64,000 bases of DNA. Source: Thelonectria olida. Taxonomy: Eukaryota > Ascomycota > Sordariomycetes > Hypocreales > Nectriaceae. Location: NCBI GenBank assembly GCA_020736575.1, contig JAGPYM010000007.1, positions 1,674,001 to 1,738,000 of the forward strand, read 5' to 3'. The notes below the pieces were generated by a model, which searched no databases, had not been told where the DNA came from, and worked only from the letters and a program-made list of their open reading frames with translations. The number at the start of each line of letters is the position of its first letter. Within the stretch, counting starts at the first letter, position 1. Positions 10,219 to 22,105 of this stretch are shown piece by piece. Position numbers and translations under genes: made by a program.

Positions 10219-13083
10219 CTACGTATGCTGGCTGCCACCCCAGCTTGATCGGAGCAATCGACCTTTCAGCGACCTGAACGGTCCCCAATGTTGATGCAAT
10301 AGGGCAGCCAAGCCATCCCAGTATTGCATTTCCTTTTGTTGAACCTGTCTGCCCTTGCTCCTCTGTGCAAGGAACTGGTGCACATCCCCGTTGGCAAGCT
10401 CCTGACCTCCGGAAATGTGCTTCGGGTTAGCACCGTTTTCGAGGAGAAATCTAACCGTTTCCAATCGTCGGGAATAAGGGACCGTCATCAAATACCAGCT
10501 TAGGCGCGTCATGCCCAGTCCGGTTTGATACTCACCCAGAGCTGCCGTCCCAACAAGCGGCAGCCGTGCAGCCTTGTTCTTGCTGCGAAGGAGGAAGGGA
10601 TCCGAAGAGACTTTGGCCTTGACGTACGGGAGAACCGCAAAAAGACAAGCGAGGTCGAGCAGAGAACAGCTCAGTGTCTCATTCCGGTTGTACAAGATGG
10701 AAGACCAGTGAGCCGGGCTGTAGCCAACAACGGGAACAAAATTGGGTTGTTTGCCGCTGAGACAGTGGCCCTGCGGATAGCTCATGTTATTCGCTATCGT
10801 CACTACTTCCATGTCGAGTCGGTCGAGAACTTCCACCAACTTTGGCGTGTTTGCATCCGAGTCTCCAACTTCACCCGCATAGCAGAGAATCTGACAGATT
10901 CCGGCACTAAAGTCCTGGAGGTTTGCGGGTATGCGGCTTTCTCGTCTCGTCATTTCTAGTGCGAGAGCTTTGGTTGCCATCAGGTTGCACTCAAAGCCAG
11001 ACGGTGACTTGGACCGAACTTGGTTCCACTCATCGGGCTTTTGAATCCAGTCTCGAGCGGTTCTGTGCAGAAAGTTGACTCGTCCCATTGGCGAAACCTC
11101 GAGGATGCCCCTGGTGTTGCTGCTGAGAATCCTCGTCATGAGCTGCCTCACGCCCTGCTCTGCATCAGCCGTCAGAGGCCGGGAGATCTGGTTCGGCGTG
11201 TCTGCTTCGAAGGCAAGCCATATAGTTACTGCGTCGCAAGTCGGATGGCCAGGCTGACCATCTGCACCCACATCCAGCGTCATGGCTAGCTGGAAGAGCT
11301 TTGAAGAGTTCCCGATCTTGGAATCATCGATGCTTCTCCATATCGCATTGTAAAGCAGTTCCAAGTCCGTCGGCAGATCAGAAAGCGTCTGACGGATGAG
11401 TGATAGCCGCGGGTCTTCTCTCAACATTTCTAGAAGTGATCTGACAACTAGATTAACCCACAGAAAAACTCCTTCCGCTTTAAGGCCCAGCTCCTCAAGG
11501 ATCTTGTCCGTTTCTTGAGGGAACACCGTGCGCAATTCCTGAAACCCCTGGCTATTCTCAAACTGTTTTTGTATGAAGACCTCGATGTCCTTCTTGGTCA
11601 GGTCCTGCATCTTTATCGAGGGATACTGCCGGAATGCATCAGCAAATACGTTCCATGGCCGGCTCGTGACGCAGAACTTGACGCGGCATTCGTTGCTGAG
11701 CTGGCCGATGAACTCGGTGATGGACTTGTGGTCGCCGGAAAACTCGTCGAGTCCGTCGATAAAGAGGGCCAGCCGCAAACTTTTCCCGTTCTCTGCGGCC
11801 AGCGCGTGGAAACACTTCTTAATCTCTTGGAGGGTCCAGCCTGGGAATGTGACGTTCGTACCAAGAATTCTTAGAATCCACCAGCGCCGGGGAGCGACCT
11901 TGGATATGAGCTCTGGATGCGCCGAGAGACCCTGATGGAGAATAGTCCTCCAGAGACCCTCTAATGACTTTTGCAAGTCATTCCCAGCACTCCAGAAATA
12001 GAATGAAGCGCAGAGGAGCGGAAGCCCATCGGCCCAGATATTGAGGGATTTTAGTAGAGATGGATGATGTCCAATGTATTTCATGAGGGTTGACTTGCCA
12101 GATCCAGGCTTTCCTGTGATCCAAAAGACATCGTTCGTGTCCTTCTCCAGCCATGACGTAAATGAGGCCAGGTCTCGAGATTCTGCGTTATTGGAAACCT
12201 CTGTCTTGCGAAATATCCATTCAAATGTGGCCTGGTAAGCTCCCGGGATGGCATCTTCCCGATTATTGATTCCTTGGAAGTTCAAATTATCAAGAATGAT
12301 GTGTTGGATGCTCCTGGACTGCGGGTGCTCAGTCACGCCGTCGGGCGTGATTGATGCATCCCTTTCCATTCCGAACGGCTTGTCAGGCTCCCCAAGTGCC
12401 TCAATGACGTTCTTCCTGGCCTTTTTCATGTCCTCGGAGCCGCCAGTGGGGATATGGGCCAGTTCTTCTGCAAATGAAGTCGTCGTCTTGTCGACATTGG
12501 AGACGGTGCTGAGGATCCTTTCGAGTCGCTCTCTGACCAGGAGATTTTGTTGCCCGCTGATCTTGGCTTCTTCCCTAGATGGTTTGTTAGCCTCGTGACC
12601 TCTTGCAACTGGGGATAAGTTGCTGTACCAGACACAAACCAAGGCCGCCACTACAATCTGTTGTCGTATTTCCACCAGACGCTCCTCCAGTGCGACAATC
12701 TTGTTAGACGACCATGCTCGTCTTAGGGCAGTTAGAAATCCGTTCAAGGACGGGAAATCAACTCTCAAGCTCCCCTTGCTCTTCAAGTCATTCAGAGCCT
12801 CGAGGAGCTGGGATGCTGCCGCCTGACAGTCGCGGCACAAAGAACTCAACTTCTCTTCCGACGGGCTCAAGGTCCGGTTTCCTCTTTGTAGCTCCTCGAG
12901 CCTCCTTTCCGCTTGAGCCGTCAGGTGCTGGAGATCTTTTGCAATTGCGGACAGTTCGACATCGCGAGATTCATTCCCAGATGGGGATTTGTAGGCTCTC
13001 AACGTGACCGACAGTAGCTTGCCCCCAAAATCAAGAAATGCGACGAGAGACGCGGCAAGAGAGATGGCGCTAAATGGGTCCAT
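10219..13083 (-). CDS. NACHT-domain NLR (STAND NTPase) 1
   Basis: A single-exon gene of 954 residues. The N-terminal helical domain (MDPFSAISLAASLVAFLDFGGKLL) is the start typical of fungal NACHT N-terminal domains. The NTPase core has a P-loop, GKPGSGKS at 324-331, preceded by FTSWLEKDTNDVFWIT. Its Walker B, LFIDGLDEF at 440-447, is followed by the sensor-like CVTSRPWNVF. The C-terminal region after the NTPase is the helical DUF7791-like arm, and the protein ends with a short ankyrin-like piece (ETVRFLLENGANPKH). No WD40, TPR or long ankyrin array is present, so the ligand sensor is short or degenerate. Fungal NLRs act in non-self recognition and programmed cell death; a specific ligand cannot be inferred. 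Confidence 0.88.
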   Translation of the reverse strand: MDPFSAISLAASLVAFLDFGGKLLSVTLRAYKSPSGNESRDVELSAIAKDLQHLTAQAERRLEELQRGNRTLSPSEEKLSSLCRDCQAAASQLLEALNDLKSKGSLRVDFPSLNGFLTALRRAWSSNKIVALEERLVEIRQQIVVAALVCVWYSNLSPVARGHEANKPSREEAKISGQQNLLVRERLERILSTVSNVDKTTTSFAEELAHIPTGGSEDMKKARKNVIEALGEPDKPFGMERDASITPDGVTEHPQSRSIQHIILDNLNFQGINNREDAIPGAYQATFEWIFRKTEVSNNAESRDLASFTSWLEKDTNDVFWITGKPGSGKSTLMKYIGHHPSLLKSLNIWADGLPLLCASFYFWSAGNDLQKSLEGLWRTILHQGLSAHPELISKVAPRRWWILRILGTNVTFPGWTLQEIKKCFHALAAENGKSLRLALFIDGLDEFSGDHKSITEFIGQLSNECRVKFCVTSRPWNVFADAFRQYPSIKMQDLTKKDIEVFIQKQFENSQGFQELRTVFPQETDKILEELGLKAEGVFLWVNLVVRSLLEMLREDPRLSLIRQTLSDLPTDLELLYNAIWRSIDDSKIGNSSKLFQLAMTLDVGADGQPGHPTCDAVTIWLAFEADTPNQISRPLTADAEQGVRQLMTRILSSNTRGILEVSPMGRVNFLHRTARDWIQKPDEWNQVRSKSPSGFECNLMATKALALEMTRRESRIPANLQDFSAGICQILCYAGEVGDSDANTPKLVEVLDRLDMEVVTIANNMSYPQGHCLSGKQPNFVPVVGYSPAHWSSILYNRNETLSCSLLDLACLFAVLPYVKAKVSSDPFLLRSKNKAARLPLVGTAALGEYQTGLGMTRLSWYLMTVPYSRRLETVRFLLENGANPKHISGGQELANGDVHQFLAQRSKGRQVQQKEMQYWDGLAALLHQHWGPFRSLKGRLLRSSWGGSQHT

Positions 13084-13516
13084 AATGAGAGCATTGGCTT
13101 CGGGGCTCGAGAAGAGCTGGCTATAGGAATGTTGATGATGACAATGATATGATGGTGTGAAGGCTCTACCGACGTGGCATCCTGGTCGCCTGATCCTTCA
13201 ATGACTGCGCCACCTTGTGGTGGCCGTGTTTGCGAACCAATCCATGAAGGGTTCTGGTTGCCTTGCTGCTACCAACACCGCATGCTTCGTCTCCGACCAG
13301 GGCGACAAACAGAGAGACGTAAACCGGAGCGACTTGATAGCTAAGTGCCCTGTGATCCTACAGGCCCCGTTTCAAATGGACGCGATTCTAAATCGACACT
13401 CTAGTACTCACACTGGTTACTTAATGAGTTTAAACTATTAAATTGGGCTTATTCTGAAATGGCCGAGGATTGCCTTAAAGGCCCAGGTATGTCAATTAGC
13501 CCTACGGCACCTGTTT

Positions 13517-15049
13517 TTACCACTCTTTCAAGTGCTGTAGCTCAAGACCAACGCCATTCTTCTCAGCCAACTCCTTTAGCAGCTCTATCCCCTCGATGGT
13601 ATCGTGCTCGACGACGGGCAAAGAAACAGTTCGAAGTTCCGGGAATTTTCCCTCAGGCCCGCACGATCGCATTATCGCGTGGAAGCCGCTCATATAATGA
13701 GCCACCCTCTCCCTATACTCTGGAAAGTTTGCCCATGATCCAAGCCCATGCAGAGTTAGGCTCTTGAGAGAAGAAGGTAGTTTACAGACGTCCAAAGTCT
13801 TCTGATCGTTAGGGCCTTCTTCAAATATAAGTCGAAGGTCGCCAGTGAGATTTTCAAGAAGTGGCGGCAGACGGCTGATGAAAAGGTGCTTGTAACCACC
13901 AGAAGAAGTGCGGTAAAATCCCAGATTAATGTTCAAGCTCTTGAGCTTCACAAGTTCCTGGAAACAATCCCCCAAAGCAATAGGGCCGTCGTCAAAATCC
14001 TCAACAAGCTCGACATCGTCATACCAATCCCAGTGGAAAGTAAAATCCTCCAGCGATTCTTTGTGATGCAGTATGACTTGCGCCAGATAGTTTAGGTTCA
14101 CATCGTATAGATTCGTCATGCAGTCGTCGGTGACTATTAGCCGTTTCAGACGTCGACAGGCACGGGCGAGGAGTCCCAGTCCTTCTGGAGGAATGTCTGC
14201 TTGGTCCAAGATAATCGCTTCTATCGATGAAGTACCAACGGGGAACTCGGCCAGATGCTCTAAGGATGGAGTTTGCGCGTTGATGACTTCTTCCTCGACC
14301 CCGTTAACGTACAAACGCACGCCACGACCGAAGAAAGTCTTCACCTTGGGCAGATAGAAAAAGGGTGCTGCCCAGTTTCCCTCACTTTGAGGCCTCCAGG
14401 TGGTGGTGACGTGGCGCAGCTCGGCGAGTGGCAGTCCCGCAGATAGCTGCGCCGGGTTCATGGACTTGAGCGTTTTGGCCGTGTGTGAAGCCAATACCAG
14501 GGGTAAGAAGTGACTGCCGGCCTCTGGACTTTCAACGGGGTCCAGCCCCGCATCAAGCGTGTGCTCGTAGTTGGGATCCGGATTAAAGTGCGGGATTTGG
14601 ATTTCAAGGTCGATGATATCCGTCGCCCAAAAGAGAACAAGGGTGGCGAAGTCGATTGGCATTTGTTCGCCTTGGTGGTCGACTGGTTCCGTTAGAGTTG
14701 GCCAGTTTTCCCTTTGTTGTTTGTACAGTGCCTCGAGTTCTTCACTCTTGATATCGATATCTTCGGGGAAATACCTCTCGAGGGTGTCTTCGTGAGCAAA
14801 ACAGATCCACTTGACATGCGTACGAAGCTCGGAATGTCGCAGCAGATGGAGCACTAGGCGCTGCACTGACGGGCGCTTTTCTGGATGCTGCTGAGCAGGC
14901 CAGTGACGTACGAGCATTGAGGGGGACACGATGGACTTGAGGCGTTTGTTGACGAGCGCGAGCTGGAAGACGGCAATGTGCTCCGTGTCAGATACATACT
15001 CAACTATGGACCGCAGTAGCTCATTTGGAAGGTCCAGTAGTCCAGCCAT
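13517..15049 (-). CDS. F-box protein
   Basis: An intronless gene of 510 residues. The F-box lies at about residues 4-48 (LLDLPNELLRSIVEYV, then LALVNKRLKSIVSPSM) and would bind Skp1 in an SCF ubiquitin ligase. The rest has scattered Leu-rich segments (EDFTFHWDWYDD, then LKSLNINLGF and LKSLTLHGLGSW) that look like irregular leucine-rich repeats, a common substrate-binding layout in ascomycete F-box proteins. No target is inferred. The gene lies downstream of the GPCR and upstream of NLR1, all on the minus strand, with about 430-600 bp spacing on each side. Confidence 0.8.
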   Translation of the reverse strand: MAGLLDLPNELLRSIVEYVSDTEHIAVFQLALVNKRLKSIVSPSMLVRHWPAQQHPEKRPSVQRLVLHLLRHSELRTHVKWICFAHEDTLERYFPEDIDIKSEELEALYKQQRENWPTLTEPVDHQGEQMPIDFATLVLFWATDIIDLEIQIPHFNPDPNYEHTLDAGLDPVESPEAGSHFLPLVLASHTAKTLKSMNPAQLSAGLPLAELRHVTTTWRPQSEGNWAAPFFYLPKVKTFFGRGVRLYVNGVEEEVINAQTPSLEHLAEFPVGTSSIEAIILDQADIPPEGLGLLARACRRLKRLIVTDDCMTNLYDVNLNYLAQVILHHKESLEDFTFHWDWYDDVELVEDFDDGPIALGDCFQELVKLKSLNINLGFYRTSSGGYKHLFISRLPPLLENLTGDLRLIFEEGPNDQKTLDVCKLPSSLKSLTLHGLGSWANFPEYRERVAHYMSGFHAIMRSCGPEGKFPELRTVSLPVVEHDTIEGIELLKELAEKNGVGLELQHLKEW

Positions 15050-15239
15050 GACTTGTTGCGATTCCGATGGGCTTTAACGTCTCTGTTGACTGAAAGAGGA
15101 GCGTTGACTATAATTGTGAATGGGAAAAGTTGGTTGAAAGCAACGTTGCTGACGGCGTGAGATTTTATGCATGGGTGTCACCCACTAATAGGCATCATAT
15201 TGCAAATGGCTCAGATGGAGCCACTATTGGAGGCTGAGC

Positions 15240-15650
15240 GGCCTGTTTAGGAAAACTTGGGTTTATAAAAATAATAGAAGTCTATTATTAAAAAATCCGT
15301 ATATAGAGTAAAAAAATACTTAGAATAGGATGTGTAGTAAGGTATTAGTATATACCCCAATTATTATAGCTCTATTTTATTATATATATAATTAAATAAT
15401 ATTTTATTAATATTAACTTTTTTAAATCTTATAAAATAAATTTTAATTATATTTTTTATATTATAAGTATTAAAAAATTATATTTAATTAAAATATTTTT
15501 ATACTTTTAAGTTTTTAATATAAAAATACTTATTTATTTTATTAAATAAAAGCTTTTACTATTTTAAATCTTACTAGCCAATTAGTATATAACTTTTATA
15601 TATTATATTAAATTATCCTTAAAAAAATTCTCTCATTTCTTCTCTAGCAA
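15240..15650. repeat. AT-rich RIP-like patch
   Basis: About 400 bp of nearly pure A+T with TA-rich words, similar in style to the large block at 18-27 kb. It stops at the 3' end of the GPCR gene. No coding signal or terminal repeats were found, and it may be a fragment of the same or another mutated repeat. Confidence 0.55.
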
Positions 15651-15653
15651 TTC

Positions 15654-17275
15654 TCAATTCCCTTTCCTACTTATAACACTTACTTCAATCGTCTTATGAA
15701 TCATGATACCTCCTGAGCTTCCCGCGTTCCTCTCTATATACTCGCTCATTGTTGTGAGCTCAACTCCAGTATCTTCATCTAGGCCTTTGCTCTCCACACT
15801 TGCAGATACCCCAGTAATTCTCGTCACACTGTTAGCCGTGGAAGGGATGGTCTCAAGACTGGAGGTCGAGTAATTAGGCATCTGATCCCTGGCACAAGAA
15901 GGTGGGATGTTACGGCGCCTTGGATGATAGGTGCTGTCGGATCGACCTGCACCGACTTCGTTGATGGTAGGAAATGGCCTTGGGAAAAGGAGATCACGCC
16001 ATCTTCTAAGAGCCGCCTCGTTCAAGCCATAGATAACCGCATCGACAAGACCTTGGGCAACAATGCAAGACTAAAGATGCTCATGTTAGGTGATATCGGA
16101 CGCACATGCAGAAGATCCACTCACCTTGTCGATCGTTTGAAGTGCGAACGGAGCTGGGGAACCCCGCGCCGTCTGATAGATTCGGATGGCTGTGGGCAAT
16201 GCCCAAACAACCATGTACGCAATGGGATACATGAGCATGAGCCGAGCTATCTAAAAGCAGTTATTACTCATTAGTGACAGGTCAGACAAAGGCGACACCA
16301 GAGTAACCAACCATCTTGAGCTTTTGGGTTGTCCTGTCGGATCTGTAATTGTTCGATCTTTCAGCAATATTGGTTCGGTCGTTGCCAACCCTTGAGCGCT
16401 GATCTGATTGCGCACCCCCGCTGATAGTGCGCGAGCCAGATGTCGGGTCGGATGACAGATTCCCAAAGGAGATAAAGCTCTTATGTGCACGGTGTAGCAC
16501 GTAGTAGAGTCGAGCGTACATGGCGAGAATCATGACGATAATGATCCAGCGTGGGACGAAGTTTGCCAGCAAACGGACTTTATCAGAGGTAAACCAGCAC
16601 CCTATCAGGTTTATTAGCGATATAAGCTTGATTATTAGATAGGCTAATGGCAAAACATACATGCTCCAATATCACTATAGCCCGCCAATTTAAGGCCTAT
16701 CCCAGCCCAAAGGAGGCTAAATACCCATGGCAAGCAGAAGAGAACAAGCTTATGGTCCTGAACCCAAGATGAGAGTCGCTTTTGATCCGCGAGGATAAAG
16801 TATGTGCAAAGGGCGATTGTCAAGACCCAATAATCTGTCTGGATGACAAAGACCTGGGCCATGAACCCATTGAAACTGCAGAATGTTGCTTGCTCGGGAG
16901 CTCCAATGTTCTTGCCACTAATATTCATAGCGGTGGAAGAGAGAAAGTTTGCTGCCATGACGAAGTCACTAATTGCAAGGCCCCTGCCTATTATTAGTGA
17001 CGTACTAAAGTGGCTGAATCTGACTCACAAGATGAGCTGGTGACGGAACGATCTAAGGCTCTTGAAGCACTAGAGTGCAGTCGGTGTGTTAGAATCTGAT
17101 GGACTACTGCAAGAATGAAGGGTGAACTCACGGCGTAGTTCAGTATAATCCAGCCGGCCCCCAGAAGTGAGGATATGGAAACAACCAAGACAACGACGCT
17201 CTGGACGTGAATCTGTGCCTTTGCGGTAGGAGCTGCCAGCGCTTCGCGCCGTAACATCTCAGTCGGTAACCTCAT
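15654..17275 (-). CDS. Git3-type G-protein-coupled receptor, six exons
   Basis: The exons are 17275-17132, 17069-17029, 16983-16661, 16601-16312, 16250-16125 and 16070-15654, giving 446 residues. All five introns are GT-AG, 45-62 bp, and keep phase. The fourth donor (GTTGGT) is weak, but its junction KLKM/IARLMLMYP matches the family. Family signatures are RHQLILGLAISDFVMA (TM2), APEQATFCSFNGFM, QTDYWVLTIALCTYFILAD (TM3), then WCWFTSDKVRLLANFVPRW (split by intron 3), MYPIAYMVVWALPTAIRIY (TM6) and FALQTIDKSCIVAQGLVDAVIYGLNE (TM7). The third cytoplasmic loop is basic and Ser-rich. Relatives sense glucose or amino acids through G-alpha and cAMP in yeasts; the ligand here is unknown. The C-tail is Ser/Thr-rich, consistent with phosphorylation. 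Confidence 0.88.
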
Positions 17276-18109
17276 TGTCGTGGCGTTAAGGTATCATCAC
17301 GGTCGTCAGTGATCTTGGGAGTTTGACCGACATGTCAAGGGCTCCTCCAAAAGGAGAAGATCAGCACATTTAAGGGGCGCGGCGTATTTACGGCTCGAGG
17401 GATCGCTCATATGCGCGTGTTATCTCCTCATATCTCGATGCGATCTATCAGAAAACGAGAGAGTTTAGCGGGAAGGTGATACTTCCGACGTTATGCGAGA
17501 CTGATAGCAGCACATCCCGTACCCTTGGAACCATCGCAGGGGAAGGAATGATGTTCGTTATCAGCTCGTCACAGGGGGGAAAAAGAAAATATTGAAAGAG
17601 ACCCTGCGAGCTCTTGTATCAGGTTCTGACATCTCCGGCATTTGAGGAACTGAGCATTTGATTCACAGGCCGGGATGTCGCCATCGAGCGTCTGAATGCC
17701 GTAGTATGCAAATTGCACAGACGTAGCAGAGAAGGCTGATGGTTCAATATTAATTGCCCATTCATAAGGGTGGACTGCGAAAAGCATGCGATTCAGAGCA
17801 GTTCGACAAAAACTGCTCGGTACCCTTTGGCAGAGGACGTGAATAGCCCCTTGGATGAGAAAGCACAAAAATTAGGCTAGAGTGTGGGGGATTAACTGTG
17901 GGATGAAACTTGCATCTCCGGTTGCAACGGAGCTGCAAGGGGCAAGATAAAGACCGGCTGAGAGGACCGGGTTTTAGTGTGGCGGTTGAAGAGTTGGATC
18001 TCCCCGAGACAGATAAGATGTTGGTGGCTGGCACTGGGATGCTTGGCTGCATGAATGAGATCCGATAAGCTCTCTCATTTTGACTCGAGTTCATATTCTT
18101 AGCGTAAGT
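17276..18109. other. upstream region of the GPCR, no supported gene
   Basis: About 830 bp of ordinary base composition between the receptor start and the AT-rich block. Two minus-strand ORFs of 99 and 110 codons (17569-17868 and 17762-18094) overlap in different frames. Neither has a recognisable domain, and they are treated as chance. Confidence 0.45.
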
Positions 18110-18286
18110 GTACCTTTGACTCTATGGTCTCTAATAGAAAAAGAAAAGGCTTAAAACAAGTTGTCCCATGCGATAAGAGTAAGTAATAAACCCGTTAGTA
18201 TTATAGGGCTGCCCTTTACAAACCTTATACTAAGGATATTATATTAGCTAGGAAATCCTATATTACTATTTTTAAATATACTTTTA
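18110..18286. repeat. AT-rich left flank of the retrotransposon
   Basis: Composition shifts to A+T-rich from about 18110, before the left LTR begins. No coding signal was seen. This is either RIP spreading past the element or a remnant of an older repeat into which the element inserted. Confidence 0.5.
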
Positions 18287-18506
18287 TATAACAATCTGGT
18301 TAATTCCTAATAGATAAAACTAGAGGGTTTTAAATTTATATTAGTAGAGAGATTAGGGTGTTAAGGTTAAGTAATATAGTAAGTTATTATATTTAGTAAT
18401 ATATTTAAAATAGATAAGTATAATTAAATTATATTAAAAGCTAAAATAGCTATATCTATTTAATATATTAAATAAATATATTTATATATTAAGGGTGTTT
18501 TTTTTA
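18287..18506 (-). repeat. 3' LTR of the gypsy element (left copy)
   Basis: It starts TATAACAATCTGGTTAATTC and aligns over its whole length with 26938-27156. The visible differences are almost only transitions plus a 1-base T-run difference, and this copy is the more A+T-rich of the two. TATAAC is the form expected from a TGTAAC start after TpG-to-TpA change. Confidence 0.8.
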
Positions 18507-18990
18507 AATTATAATTAAAACTATAAGCCTTTTTTAAATTATAATTATAAGAGTAATTTAAATACTTAAATTATATAATAAAGTAATTTTTAATAATTAA
18601 TAATAAAAGTAGAGTTATATAAGGCATATAATAAGTATTTATTATAAATTGTAATCTAATATCTTTCTTCTATTAGTTTTATTTTTAAAGCTATATTTAT
18701 AACCTTATATAACTACTAGTAGTTATTAATTTAAACTTTATTTTTCTTTTTATATATTATATTAATATAATATTAAGCTATATAATTAAATTAAAAGTAA
18801 AAAAAAATTTAAATATAATTTTTAATTTATTTCCTAAAATAGAACTCTTATTTAACTAATATACCTTATACTTATTATTTTAAATATAAACTGCAGTTAA
18901 TTTATAAAATAAATAATATAAATTAAATAAATAAATATAAGTAGTATATTTAATAGGGCTAAATATATAATAGTATTAATATAGCTTTTT

Positions 18991-19985
18991 TTTATATATT
19001 TTCTTTTTATTTTTTAATTATTTTTCTTTTTACTAACTTTTTTTATATAATAAATAAACTTATTAAATAGTAGAAAAATTTAAATTAGAAGAGGAAAAGG
19101 CTAGAAATAAAATTTTAATTTTTTATACTTAATTTATAAAATTATAATTATTTTTAGCTTAAGCTATAAATTGCTTAGCTTATATTTATAAAATTAAAAA
19201 GAGAGTAAAAGAGAAGGGTTTTAAATTATTTAAATAGGGGGTATAAGAGTTAAATAAGAAGGATAGTATTTTTTAATACTAAAGTCTTATAAAAGTTAAA
19301 TAGTAAATAACTTTTAATTATTAAGCGTTTTTAATAAAATAAACTAGTCTTTTTAAATTTAATAAGAGTTTTAATAAGTTTAATTTCTTATTTAGTTTTA
19401 ATATTACTAGTAAAGTTTTTAATAAGTATTATATATAATTAAATATTTTAAAAGTTTTTATATATTTTCCTTTTTATTATATTTTTCTATTTAAAAAGGT
19501 ATTTAATTTTTTACTTCTTTTTATAAACTTTTATATAATAAATAAGCTTATTAAGTAATAGAAAAAATTAAATTAAAAGAGAAAGAGGCTAGGAATAAGA
19601 TTTTAATTTTCTATACTTAGCTTATAAAACTATAATTATTTTTAGCTTAAGCTATAAGTTATTTAGCTTATATTTATAAATTAAAAAGAGGGTAAAAAGA
19701 AAGGTTTTAATTATTTAAATAGAAATATAAAAGTTAAATAAGAAGGATAGTATTCTTTTAATATTAGAGTTTTATAAGAATTAAATAGTAAGTAACCTTT
19801 AATTATTAGGCGTTTCTAATAAGGTAGACTAGTTTTTTTTAAGTTTTAATAAGGGTTTTAATAGATTTAGGCTTTTATTTAGTTTTAATATTATTAATAA
19901 AGTTCTTTAATAGGTATAATATATAATTAAAGTATTTTAAGGGTTTTTATATATTTTCCTTTTTATTATAGCCTTTCTGTTTTAT
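18991..19985 (-). repeat. tandem duplication of about 485 bp inside the element
   Basis: Two copies (about 18991-19456 and 19457-19945) plus the first 40 bases of a third. Shared landmarks recur at offsets of about 466-489 bp: the TATATTTTC(C)TTTTTAT start, AAATAARCTTATTAARTA, TTTAGCTTAAGCTATAA, TAAGAAGGATAGTATT and GCGTTT(T/C)TAATAA. The unit lies between the end of pol and the 3' LTR, a region without recognisable protein. Confidence 0.7.
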
Positions 19986-22105
19986 AAAATATTTAATTTA
20001 TTTACTTTTTTTTATAATATTAAGGATTTATTTTATTTTATACTTATTAAAGTTTTTAACTTTAGTTTTTATATTATTTTTATTTTAATTATAATTATTC
20101 CTTCTATTATTTAAATAAGGAAATATAAAAGATTAAATAAGCTTAACTTTTAATAGTAAGTCTAATTTATAATTATTTTTTAAGATTTTTTTAAATTTTA
20201 TAAGGTTTAATATATTTATAATTAAGTTTTTATTTAGTCTTTTTATATTAATATTTTTTATATAAGGAGTATTATATTCCTTTTAAAAAGGTAGTCCTTT
20301 TAACTTTTTTAATTATAATATTTTTTATATTATTTTAAATAAATAAAAGTTTTATATATATTTTTTATATAAATTCTTAAGTTTATTTAATATAAGAATA
20401 GCTACTAGTATAAATAGTCTATTTTTTAAATCTTTATAAGTATTAGGGGAAATTTAAAATTTATATAACTTAGTATAATTTTAATACTTTTATTAATAGC
20501 TATATTATAAGCTAGTTATACTATTAGTAGCTTTTTAACCTAATTATTTTAAATATAATTCATATAGTAATAAAAGTATATTTTTAAAACTTAATTTATT
20601 TATTTAGTCTATCTATTAACTTATAATTTCCAAACTGTAATTAACTTATAATTTAGTCTAATTCTTATTATAAGGTATTATTAAAAGTTTAAAAAAAGGA
20701 TAGTTTTTATTTAATATAATTATATTAGGTAGTTTATATATACTAATAATATCTTATAAAAGATATAAGAAAATTCTTTTATATTAGTTACTTTTTAATA
20801 TAAAATAAAATAAGAAAATTTAATAAGTCTATTAATAATAACTAGAATACTATTATAAGTTATACTTATAATAGAGTCTAATAATAGAGTAATTTTATAA
20901 TAAAGTTTATAATAATTAAATTTTATAATTATTTTACAACTAGTATAAGTTATAATTTTTTATATAGCTTATATTATCTTACTTTTATTTTATTATAAAT
21001 AAATACTATTTAATAATTTTCTTAACTATTTTTTAACTTAAGGAAATAAAATATTATTTTAACTTATTTAAGGGTTTTATTAATTTTTAGTATTTATAAA
21101 GCGGGTATTTATAATTTCTATATAAGGTTCTTTTATAAGTTTTTATACTATTATTTATCTGTTTTCTTATTACTTAATAGTTATTTATTATATTTTAAAA
21201 TCTATTTAAATAGTAAATTTCCCTATTTTATTATATATATTACTATAAGGATTTTACTAATAGGAGTTCTTTCTATTATTCTTAGGGTAAGGCCTTTATT
21301 TTTTAAGTACTAGTTATAATAGAGGTAGTTATTTAGTTTAGCTCCTTTTTATTAAAATTCTTATTAAAGAAATTTTAAAATTATAAGTTATTTTACTTCT
21401 TATAGTATTTAATAGTTTAATAATAGTATTTAATAAATTTATTTTATACTTTTTAGGATAGGTAGATTGTTTTTTAATAGGTAATTATTTCTAATATTAA
21501 ATTAACCCAGTTTACTTATTTAATAATAAGTTATTTAAATTTATTTCTAGTAATTAACTATTAGATATATTCCTTCTATTATTTTATTAAATATTTAGGA
21601 ATATATTAGGTAATAATAGTTATAATATACTTTTATATAAAATATCTTTTAAAAGTAAAATGGAAAAGTTATTTTTTAATTTTAATTTTACTTATATTAA
21701 AATTAAATTATTAGCTAATAGTATTAGCTTTATAATTTTCTAATTCTTTTTTATATTTAATAATATAATTAAATTCTAATAAGTATTTAATATATTTAAG
21801 TTATTATTTATTAAATTATTAAATAGTAGTAAAATAAAAAATATTCTTATAATTTATATAAATTATAATTTAATAGTAACTTTCTAATAAATATTATTAA
21901 AATTTCTTAAAAGCTTAAACTATTATAAGAAATTTTTATTATAAATAGAGTAATTAAGTTCTATTTTATATAGCTTATAAGAGTAAAATACTATTAAGTG
22001 TAACTTTTTATTATTATTATATTATTTAATTTAAGCTCCTAGGGTAAAGTCTAAAAAGTCTATTTCTAGTTTAATAGGTTATATAAGGTTAAATATTTTA
22101 AATAC

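Noticed and set aside
17569..18094. Two overlapping minus-strand ORFs upstream of the GPCR
   Set aside because: No motifs and no phase-compatible splice to the receptor, whose start is well supported.
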